From contig CDRNVI010000182.1 in the NCBI GenBank assembly GCA_977017575.1, positions 1 through 64,000 of the forward strand: 64,000 nucleotides of DNA, in the 5' to 3' direction. Source of the stretch: Paramoeba atlantica. Lineage: Eukaryota; Discosea. Under the pieces are notes generated by a model. It saw only the letters and a program-made list of their open reading frames with translations, was not told where the DNA came from and did not search any database. A program made the translations under genes and the position numbers. Below are positions 22,703 through 32,099 of this stretch, one piece after another; within the stretch, counting starts at the first letter, position 1, and the number at the start of each line of letters is the position of its first letter.

Positions 22703-23345
22703 ATTTTGATTGATTGTTGTTGTTTTTTCTGTTTCAAGTTATCCAGAAAAAGAAATGTTTTGAATTAAAAACAAAACCTGAGGGTGTGGTTGATTGTGTT
22801 TGTTGTCGTTCACGAGGGAATGAGAGGGGGGGGGGGTGTGGCGAGAAGGAACACCAATCAAAATTGAACAAAAAAAAACAAAAAAAAATCACTGAAAGAA
22901 CAACCAAAAACACACACACAGAAAAAAAAAAAAGAAAAAAAGGGCTGATAGGACCTGAAATAGAGGTCCATCATATTCGGACCCAAAATAGAGGTCCGTT
23001 TTTCTTTTTTTGTTTTTGTTTTTTTGTTCGTTTGTTTTTTTTTGGTTTTCCTCAGTCTTTCTTTTTCCTCTTTCTCTTTTCTTCTGTCTTTCTTTCTTAT
23101 CTTTCTTTTTGTGGGTTGTTAATTTTTTTTCCTTCTCTTTCTTTGTTTTTTCTTTATTTTTTTCTTTCTTTTTTTTGAAATTCCACCACTTTTTCTCTCT
23201 TTCCATTGAGGTTTTTTCTCTTTTCTCTTTTCTCTTTTCTTTTTTCTCTTTTCTTCTTTCTTTTCTCTCATCTTTCTTTTCTTTTTCTCTTTTCTTTTTA
23301 TTAATTTGGATTGATATTAAAAGAAGAAAAAAAAGAAGAGAAAGT
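22703..23345. other. Intergenic region between the PB1 gene and 5S copy 2
   Basis: It contains a G run (22828-22838), a pair of short palindromes (22951-22997) and a polypyrimidine tract (23000-23310). No gene is seen. Confidence 0.5.
22951..22997. repeat. Tandem pair of GGACC palindromes
   Basis: GGACCTGAAATAGAGGTCC and GGACCCAAAATAGAGGTCC occur 28 bp apart in the same orientation. Each is itself an imperfect palindrome (GGACC/GGTCC), resembling a two-site operator. No binding factor can be named. Confidence 0.8.
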
Positions 23346-23463
23346 GTCTTCGGTCATACCCAGTTGAAAGCACCCGATTCCATCAGAACTCGGAAGTTAA
23401 GCAGCTGTGGGCTCGGTTAGTAGAATGGTGGGTGACCACATTCGAATCCCGAGTGCTGAAGAC
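23346..23463 (+). rRNA. 5S rRNA, copy 2
   Basis: The plus-strand 118-nt sequence has ends GTCTTCGG and GCTGAAGAC, an intact internal promoter region (AGTTAAGC, GGTTAGTA) and a T-rich downstream run. It differs from copy 1 in CCCGATTCC versus CCTGATCCC near base 30. It is oriented opposite to copy 1; HSP70 and the PB1 gene lie between them. Confidence 0.98.
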
Positions 23464-24099
23464 CTTCTCTTTTTTTCTTTTTTTTCTCTCTTTTTTTTTC
23501 TCTCTTTTTTTTTTTTTTCTCTCTTTTTTTTTTTTTTCAATGAAAGAGATTTTTATTCGAAATAGATGGTTGTAAGAGAAGGGAATGGTTCTCACCCAGT
23601 GAGAGGAGGAACTGCAGAAAAAGGGGGTAGTACATGTGGAAAGAAGAGGGGGGAATGGAAATGTCATTTGGATTGAGAGATGATGAGAAGCACAGAGAGT
23701 GATGGGTCAAAAGGGGGTTGCTGGGTTTTAGATTTTCCTGTATGCTCATCATGTGGTTTGCCATTGCTTTCATTAGTGCAGCTGAAATCTTCTTCTTTGC
23801 TGTTCTTAAGAAGAGGGGGAGGGGGTTGGCATCCAGGACCCGGTCGTTTTGGAGGGCAATTGAGGCAAGGGATCGTAGGAGTGCACTAATGTCAGGGGAT
23901 ATTCCACCACCTGAGGATGAAGATGCTGGAAGGAAGATGACTTCACCTTGGAGAAACGGAAAGAGTTATTTGTTTAAGGGTCTGTTTCTCCTCAGAGGTG
24001 TCTCTGCCCCTTCCTGCATTAAAGTCTGTTTCAGTCAGACATCTGTCCACATATTCTCTGCATTTCATGATCCTGGCATGGTGTGCAGCAGGTGAGAGG
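23464..24099. other. Flank of 5S copy 2 and probable LINE 3' region
   Basis: Pyrimidine runs follow the 5S gene up to about 23540. Beyond that composition changes to GC-richer, non-repetitive DNA continuous with the LINE remnant, probably its 3' untranslated end. No independent gene is supported. Confidence 0.4.
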
Positions 24100-25209
24100 G
24101 TGTCGAGTATGGGGGGTCAGAGTGGGTTTTGGTGGGTGTTTGGATCACACAGCGAAAGTGGGGGGTTTTGTGGGTTGACACAACTCGAACATCAATACAC
24201 AGATCCTGGTCGCCTTGCCACTCGCGGATTGTAAGATCAGGTTGCTTGTGTGACTTCCTGATTGGCTGGTAGGCTCCATCTCAGATTGTTGTTTTTCCCA
24301 CCCAGCTGGCAATGTTCTTGAGTTCATCACGGAGAGCATGGTGTCTTCTTGTGTGGTTCCTCTTCCACGACTGGTGCAATCTGAGAGGTGGAGGGAGGAT
24401 GCAGCACAGAGTTCTTTTTCACAGAATCCACACTTGACAGTCCCAAGTTTGCAGAGAGCCCCAAGGTGTGGGTCAACTATGTCAAGCCTACATCGGTAGG
24501 CTGAGCGAAAATCTTCAGCATTTAAGGCTCAATATGGCTTTGGCCCAGAGGTGTCCTTGTCAGGGTAGGCTGTCATCCACAAGTGGGTGGTGGGGCCAAC
24601 CTCATTCTCACGGATTGCACGGCAGAGGTTTTTGTCTTGTGTTGGGTCCATGATCTTCTTTTTGACATCCTGAAGTTCACAGGAGGTGAACTTCTTCTGT
24701 GGTTTGTAGTTTTCTCCAGTGCCCATTGAGTCAGATGGTGGCTCTGTCAATCGAGTTAGGAGCTCATGGACAGAGGTACCACTTGGCAGTTTCCACTCGC
24801 TCAAGATGAAGCTTTCAAAATGGTCATATATGCTTGGTGGAGAGCCTGGTGCTGGGGTGAGTCACTCTTCCAGAAGTCTTCAAAGAGGTTGGTAAGTTCA
24901 GGTTTGAACTCAGAGCAGGATCAGTAGACTGAGATCCAGGAGCCAAGGAAGGCTGCTTGGTGGGTGTTCTGAGAGTAGCTCAAGCCACCACCATCTTTTG
25001 ACTTTGGAAGGCCTGCAGCTTCTACTCGAGAGAGATGGAGTTCTTTGTTTGGATGCAGGTGGGGGACTTGGAGGGGGTTGAGGAGGTAATTGGTGTTTGT
25101 TGTAGTGGTTTGCTTGATGGAGTCTTGGAAAGGGGTTAAAGAGAGAGGTGTTGTGCAACAGATGTATGTTAGTTTGGGTGTGATGGTTTTGACAAAAAGC
25201 TCGAGACTT

Positions 25210-26055
25210 TCATGGGGGTTGGAGAACATTATTAAACAGTGGTCTTGTGATGCTTGTTGGTATTCTTGAGCAAGGGTGTGAAGCCACTTGGAAATTTGAG
25301 TGTTCAGCCCGATGGGTGACCCTAGAACTGTGATTACTTCCGCCTTCCCTGCCAAGATTTTTGAGGTCATTGCTCCTGGGCGCTTCAGGAGAGAAACAGA
25401 CCATTTTGCCCCTTTCTGTGCCAAGTTTGAGGTTGGCATTTGGGAGGACACTCTGGATCTGAGTGGTGATTTCTGCAATGGCAACCAGGCTCCCACAAAC
25501 AAATATATCATCGACAAAGAGGAGAAGAAGAAGTGCATTCGGTGGAGCATCAACCTTCTGAAAGATTGGATTGAGGATTCCATGAAATCCCAGACAAAAG
25601 AAAATTGTCCCGAGGGGATCTCCTTGCTGGACACCCTCCTCCATGGTGAGGGTGTGGTTCTGGTCATGAGAGAGTGAGGGGTGTTGCTGAAGAATAGAAG
25701 GTGTAGAGGTATGGAAGTAATACAGGGGCCAGCTGGACTGTGCTCTCAAAGATGGTTTTTCTTGAGATGGAATTGAAGGCATTAACAATGTCCAGTTTCG
25801 CGGCATAATGTTGTGGGTGGAGGTGGAGATAGGCTGTGATATTGCTTTGTGGACCATTTTTGCACCACTTGGCAAGCATACACCATACTGATGGGACAAT
25901 TTCTCAGGAATTCCCTCGTGTTGGACTTCAAGAACAAGTGCAATCGCTGCCCACCTCTTGAGAACTTCAGCAACACCAATTGGACGGATCCCTTTGTCCA
26001 CCTTTTGCCAGAGGAATGAAGAGAGAGGTTGCCATGATGTTGTGTATGGTTTCAT
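25210..26055 (-). pseudogene. Reverse transcriptase domain of the REL-type LINE
   Basis: This is the longest remaining open piece of the element (281 residues). It carries KGIRPIGVAEVLKRW at the start, the template-grip segment GVQQGDPLGTIFFCL and the catalytic FVDD (equivalent to YADD). An overlapping frame from 25667 continues the thumb side after a shift. Motif A would fall in the middle, where the frame appears to slip (a KLDIVNAFNS-like piece in a second frame near 25790). Family membership is sure; activity is not expected. Confidence 0.88.
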
Positions 26056-27439
26056 TGAGTTTTTGGTTGGTGATTAAGACAGTCAATTCTTTGAGGGTTG
26101 AGTGGAGTTCTTGGTCTGTGCATAGGAGTGTGACAAACTCATAAGACATTCCTGAGAGCCCTGGTGTGCGGCCTTTTGGAAGTCTCCGAAGGGCCAGATC
26201 AAGTGAGTCAAAGGACTGAAACTCATCTTGTTCAAGGATTGCTGGTTTTCAGTCAGGAATTTCGGCTCGATCTGGTGGAGTCCACACCTGCTCAGATCTT
26301 GGGTAGAGGTTCTTCGCAGTTTCATGATTTTCTGGGACTGAGAGATCCCTGAATCCACTCTTGGATTGAAGCTTCCTTGCAGCTTTGGAGAGATGTCCTT
26401 TTCTGACCTCTTCAATAATCTGGTCTGCCTTGGTTTTCTTGGTGGACTTCTGCTTCCTCTTTTGCTTGAGTTTGCTGAGCTTGCCCTCAAGTTTTTTGTG
26501 GAGTCTCTTCCACTCAAAATTTCGCACCATGGTGCATCGAGATTTCACTTCTTTCATTCCTCAAGTACCCCTTCTAAGGCAGCCAAAGATCCATTTTGGG
26601 AGGAGGATCAGGAGTTGGGGTATCTTATGAAAGAGGTGTCATACAGCACAAAAAGTTTTGATGACTGTATCACGAAGGCAGAGTGTGGTACTGAGTCCAT
26701 GTAGCAGAGGGGGATGTGTTTTGAGAAGGAGTCTCCTTCAAGAGAGAGGATGAAGTTCATTGTAGTCTCTTCTTTGCTTCCATGAGGAAGGGTTGTAGAG
26801 TGCCCATGATTGAAGAAGAGTTGTTGGATGTGTTGTGGGTCTGGGTCGAGGATGGGTGTGATTCTCCAGGTGTTGTCAGGGCATCCTCTGTGTACTGCTA
26901 AACTTGTGATCCTATCTGCCAAAGAGTTGTTCTTGCGGTTTCTCCAGTTAATATGGTTTTCAGGGCTTGGGAGAATGGATGAGAGAGTGGACAATTTCCT
27001 TATTCTCACAAACAACACAGAGTGATGAGCTTCCAACACACCATCCATTTTGGGTTGGTAGCAACAGATCCATCCCCACAGATGAAAAAGAAGTTGTCTT
27101 TGACATTTGTGAGCGAGATTTCGGGAGGCTGTGGTGCAGGTTTCCAGTGTTGCCAGAACTGTAGGAGAAAGGCTATTCTCCCTGTGCTACTTGTGATTTG
27201 AGAGAAGGGGGACGATATCTCATCTTGCTTTGTTTGTTGAGCATTTTTGAAATCTGAGGAGAGAATGGGAGTAAGGTCTTAGTTTTTCTGTTGACCACCA
27301 AAGAAGTGGTTGATTCCAAGTCCAAGGAGGTCACAAGCTCTGCATGTTTGGAGGGAGCTTGTTCTTGTGTGATCCAAGTTTCTGAAGCAGGGGACAGTTA
27401 AGACTATATCTTCAAAGGAGCCATTTTCGAAGAGTTCAA

Positions 27440-27585
27440 GGATAAGGGAGAGGGAGGGAGGGTGGGAGGGAAGTGGGGAGGGAGGGTGGGAGGGAATTGG
27501 GGAGGGAGGGTGGGAGGGGGGATTGGAGGGAGAGCAGGGAGGGGAGGTTAGGGATGGGAGAGGTTGGGGGGGGGGGGGAGGAAGA
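27440..27585. repeat. G-rich minisatellite, potential quadruplex
   Basis: Repeated GGGAGGGAGGGTGGGAGGGA units with AAGTGG/AATTGG spacers, ending in a G run near 27567-27580. The frequent GGG triplets predict G-quadruplex formation on the plus strand. It lies inside the 5' part of the LINE. Confidence 0.85.
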
Positions 27586-27660
27586 GGGTGACAGAGAGTT
27601 TGTGACTTCCTGTGGTGGGAAAAGGAGCAGAATGTAAGGAGGCACTTCTCACATTGGGAG

Positions 27661-28989
27661 ACTATTACTTTTTGGTGTTGGCCTCTGCATCTTCAGTATG
27701 AGCAATTGCCAAGGAATTTTGGAGGATGTGAAGTTGTCTTCTGGGCCTGAGGATTGTCCATTCGATTTAGTTCTTTTTCTCTTTCTTTTCTGTTTCATTC
27801 ATTCTTTTCTTTTTCTGATTTTTCTCTTTCTTCCTCTTTTTTTCCATTCTTTTTCCTTCCTGTTTTTTTTCCTCCTCTATTTTCTTTTTCTTTTTGTTCT
27901 CTTCCTTTCTTTTCTCTCTTTCTTTGTTGTTTCTGCTCCTGCTCTCTTGCTTTTTTGGGGTTCTCTTTGTCTTTTTCCTTCCTTTTCTCTTTCTCTGACC
28001 TCTTCTTTTTTTCCTTCTTTTTCTTTCTCTTGCTCTCCTTCTTGGCTGCGACTCTTTTCCGAGTGAAGTTTTGGGAACCGAAAGTTTTCTGTGCTATCTG
28101 ATTTGAGGGTGCCCAGGATCAAGAGGCATGGCTGTGGCAATCTCAAAAATCTTTTGTTATGTCAGGGGTGGGGAGCAGAGCTTTTGAAGGTGGGGTTTGA
28201 GAGGAAGAGGGGAGAGTGGGTATTGATTCAGATGAAGTGGGAAGTGATTGGTGGTGTGGTTGGTTTGTGGTTTGTTGTTTGTTGTTTTTCAAGGGGGAAA
28301 AAGTCTTTTTTTTTTCTCTTTTTTTCTTTTCTTTTTCTTTTGAAATCTCTTTTTTTTTTCCTTTCCTCCCCTCCCTCCTTTTTTTTTTTTTGTCTTTTTG
28401 TCTTTTTCACTTTGTTTTTGTTTTTCTTTTCTTTCTCTTTCATTCTTCTTCTCTCTTTTGGGATTTTTGAATTCTTTGTTTTTCTTTTGTCTCTCCTTTC
28501 TCCCTTTCTCACCACCACTCTTTCTCTCTTTCTAGAGTGCAAACATGCCCAAAGTTGTGCAGGTAGTGCCATGACAAAGACTTTTTTCTTTTTTTGTTCT
28601 TTTGTTTTGGAGTTGAATTGTTCTGGCCCTTGAAATTGCTCAAAAAAATTATTGTACAACTCTAATTAAGGCAGGTATTTCTTTCAATCCCCAAAATTTT
28701 TTTGGATTTTAAATTCAAAGACCCTCTTCTTGAAACTGATCTTTTTTTTTTTTGAAAAAAGACTCATGAAACCCATAAAGAAGCAATTCTTGAAAGTAGT
28801 GCAAGCTGAGTGTGAATATTGTTAAGGACCAGACCACAAAGCAATGACTTATGCTGGACCATTCATTGTTGTTCCTTCCTTGTCTGAGGAGAAATGGTGA
28901 AGACAATTAAAAAAGGTTTTAGATTGAAAAATTATTAGAGAAGGACTCACCTCCTGGAACCAATGATTGAAACACTGAAAATTGTGAAT
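27661..28989. other. Polypyrimidine-rich intergenic region
   Basis: 27770-28030 and 28300-28540 are C/T-rich on the plus strand and give F/S/L frames that are artefacts. 28550-28990 is ordinary AT-rich DNA. No gene is recognised. Confidence 0.5.
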
Positions 28990-30314
28990 TGTTGTTGAAC
29001 ATTTTGTTTTGAATGAAAATGGTTGTTTTTCTTTATTGACCCCCAAATTCTTTGATAAAGTTGGGCAATCTGCTTTTGTGGAAGTGGTGGGGAATTTTCT
29101 GGTGGTTTATGAAGTGGTCATGATTGAAACAAGGAAAGCCAACCTACTTGTGGTTATTTTATTTGCTGCCCACCACACATCAAAGCATTTAATAACTTTG
29201 ATCTTTTTGTTGATAAAAGTTCATCATTTGATTGATCTTCCTGAGGAAATTTCATTTCATGACCTCCTTGCTTGCAAAGAAGACTGAGGAGGATGAGGAG
29301 AATGATGAAAAAGGAAAAGAAGAAGAGGAGGAGCAGGTAAGAACTCTTGAACTTGGTGCTGGTGGATTGCAATTCTCTTTCTTCCCTTGATATGGCCCAG
29401 AGAAATATTTCTCCTGCAATTTGAGAATTTTTCTGAATTTTTTTGAAAAAAGACCCTACTCTTCCATCACCAACCACAATCCAATAGATTTGTTGTGAAG
29501 GCAGCATCCAATCAAAATTAGAAGTACTACTATGAGTCCAAGAATGAAAATCCTCAACTCTCTCTCATGATGGAAGTTCATTACAAAGACAAAATCTTCT
29601 TTCTGTTGGGATCCAGGGCAAAGGTAGGCATGTTAATTTAGGTATTTGAGAAACAGTTGATCATGATGCCCTGTCAATTGCAAAGGATATTTTTTCTCTT
29701 TTAAATGGTCTCCAAAATCTGACAAAGAAATTCCCTAAAATCCAGTCCTTTTCAGATTCTTTGAGCCTCTCTTCCTTTGAATCTGTGATGGGGGATCATA
29801 CTCCTTCAAACCCAGCAGCAGTTGGAGAATTGAGTCAAATGGCTGGAAAAATCCTTCAGATTCTTGGTTGCCATGCCCATAAATGTGATTTTGTTGAAGA
29901 AGCTTTTTAAAAGGCCGTAATCAAAAACCTGTCTTCTTGAGTTGAATAAGTTGTTGATGATGATAGTCTTGATTGTGGTGGTGGATCTGACTTATTGATG
30001 AAAGCTCCAACAAGAGTGAAAAATATTCACTCTTCTTCATACTTTCTGTATCAACTTGGAAAACTTACACTGACTTCATTAAACAAGTATGGGCATTCTG
30101 AAAAATTTCAGGTCTGAACAGTACAACATAATTTTATCCACCACTACCTCACACCTCTCCACTCAAATCAGTTTTTAGTTTATTCATACAATAGTTTGAC
30201 TTGTTATCAAGACTTACACTATTAGGAAATGTTTGTGGGGAGTTGTTTACCTTCTTCCACTTGAACATTTGAAATAGAGAATGAACAAGAAATTATTAAA
30301 AGTGATTTTTTTAA

Positions 30315-30890
30315 TATTAATTTTTTTGTAATCTCAATTTCTTAATTAAGTTTCCATATTGAATAAAATGTTTTAATTTATTTTTTAATTCTCTGATATG
30401 TTTTAAATTTATTTTTCATTTTAAAAATATTTTTTAAGTTGATTCAATCAAATTTCTTAATTGTTTTGAATTGATGTATTTGATTTATTTTTTATTTTCT
30501 TTTTTTCACATTAATTTTTTGTAATTTCAATTTCTTAATTATGTCTCCATATTGAATGTAATTTCTTAATTTATTTTCTGATTCTCTGATATTTTTAGAA
30601 CTTATATTTCAGATCTGTGATATTTTTTAAGTTGGTTCAATAAAATTTCTTAATTGTTTTTGGTTGATGTATTTGATTTATTTTTTATTTCATTTTTTTC
30701 ATATTATTTTTTTGTAATTTCAATTTCTTAATTATATCTCCATATTGAATGCAATTCCTTAATTTATTTTCTGATTCTGTGATATTTTTAGAACTTATTT
30801 TTCAGATCTATGATATTTTTTAAGTTGGTTCAATCAAATTTCTTAATTGTTTTGAATTGATGTATTTGATTTATTTTTTATTTTCTTTTT
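30315..30890. repeat. Tandem repeat, about 192-bp unit, three copies
   Basis: The marker GTAATTTCAATTTCTTAATT recurs at about 30328 (one variant base), 30521 and 30713, a spacing of 192-193 bp. Each unit continues through a CTCCATATTGAAT-like and a TTGATGTATTTGATTTATTT segment. It is very AT-rich and lies in non-coding DNA between putative exons. Confidence 0.85.
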
Positions 30891-31575
30891 TATCAAAAAT
30901 TTTTTTCTCTTTTTTGAATATTTAAAATCTTATTTTTTTAAAAAATATAAAAATTAAATTGAGAAAAATATTTTTTTTTTAGCTAAATAAAGAAAATTAG
31001 TTTTGTCTCTGAAATTGATTTTAGTTTTTTGTTTATTTTTGTTGGTTTTTGTTTAATTGCTTTATTTCACCTAAATTCAAAAACAAGAATTTATTATCTT
31101 CTTTCATAAAAAAAAAAAAAATCTTTTGCCCTTCTTGTTGAAGTAATTTCATTGTAAAATTTAAAACTTCTAGTTCATGAATACATTTTTTTTTCTAAAA
31201 CCTTTGAATAAGAAAAGTTAACTCTTTGTTAAACTTTAATAAAGTAATATTATTGTTTTTATAAAAAATTAATTCTTAATAGTCCAAATGAAAAAGAATG
31301 AATAATAACTTTTACAAATGTAAGTTGTTTTTTTCAAATTAACTAACAACAAAACAGAAAACTTTCCAAAACCTGGGGTAACTTGTTTTTTAGAGTGAAA
31401 TCAAAGATGTGAAAACACTTTACAAAGATTGAACCTTTTCAAATTGATAAAATTGTTAAATATATGTAAAAATGTAATGGAAACCAAGTTTCATTGATCC
31501 AAACCACCCTCAAAGATTGGATTAATACCACTTTCTTAAAAGCAATTTTTTTCACTTGAATTTATTCCTTTGTTT
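30891..31575. other. AT-rich non-coding DNA
   Basis: Homopolymer-rich, with no open frame of note. It may be intronic to the decayed gene above or intergenic. Confidence 0.4.
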
Positions 31576-31765
31576 AGAGTGAAAAACAACTTTTTCTTAT
31601 TGATTTAGAGCCACTTGAGGCAGAGAGGTACAGTTTGTTTGAAGAAAAACTGAAACAAAATGTAAAAGAATTGCAAGAAAAGATTGATGCTGCTCACTTT
31701 CAATTGATCATGAATATTAATGAAACTGATTTTAATTACAAAAAAGATACTAAAAAACTCAAGGT

Positions 31766-32099
31766 TGTTTTAATACATAATTGCTCCTATATATATTATT
31801 CCTCTTGAAATGAATTCTATATCACTTTAATGCTCATAGTTAGTATTATTGAATGGAATCTTTCAATTTTTACAATTATCAAAACAATATCCTTTGTTTC
31901 AAACTTAGAGGTAATGTAGAATCTCTCAGTGAATGAGTGGTGTTATGTAATATCATTTTCATCACCAAATATCAATAATAAGTTATTTTCTTATTGAATT
32001 GATAAAATTTTTATTCTAAAAGTGATTATAAGATGTTGATTTTTAGAGTTCAAAGATAATACCAAAGCTTTTCTTATCTTAAATAGTTGTTTTGCTTAT
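31766..32099. other. AT-rich gap before LINE 2
   Basis: I see no gene or structured repeat here. Confidence 0.4.

Larger units (their letters stand above)
24100..27660 (-). mobile_element. Non-LTR retrotransposon with C-terminal restriction-like nuclease, degenerate
   Basis: Read on the minus strand, the parts come in the order of REL-type LINEs (R2/NeSL-like). Cys-rich zinc-finger-like segments come first (CEKC near 27620, CVVC with a following His pair near 26975-27020). A pre-RT segment follows with KGHLSKAARKL (about 26400). Reverse-transcriptase motifs are KGIRPIGVAEVLKRW (about 26000), GVQQGDPLG (about 25630) and FVDDIF (about 25510). Then comes a knuckle KCGFC...H...C (24365-24440), RRHHALRDEL (about 24320) and the nuclease-like QPDLTIREWQGDQD...CIDVRVV (24180-24260). 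Frames are interrupted by indels and stops, including a TGA at about 24275. Such elements nick DNA and prime reverse transcription on target. This copy cannot encode a whole protein. Ends and target duplication were not found. Confidence 0.88.
28990..31765 (+). pseudogene. Decayed multi-exon gene, family not recognised
   Basis: Several plus-strand stretches look coding by composition but do not form one open frame. They are: an acidic segment ending at a good donor (GAGCAG|GTAAGA, 29336); a segment after an AG near 29520 encoding YYESKNENPQLSLMMEVHYK; an open run 29650-29910 (DHDALSIAKDIFSLLNGLQ...), continuing to about 30115 in the same frame through TAA, TGA and TAA; and a coiled-coil-like exon at 31576-31763 (EPLEAERYSLFEEKLKQN). 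All three in-frame stops are one C-to-T step from Gln or Arg codons. The 91-residue frame at 29009-29287 may belong to it. I cannot name a function, and the exon linkage is a guess. Confidence 0.4.
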
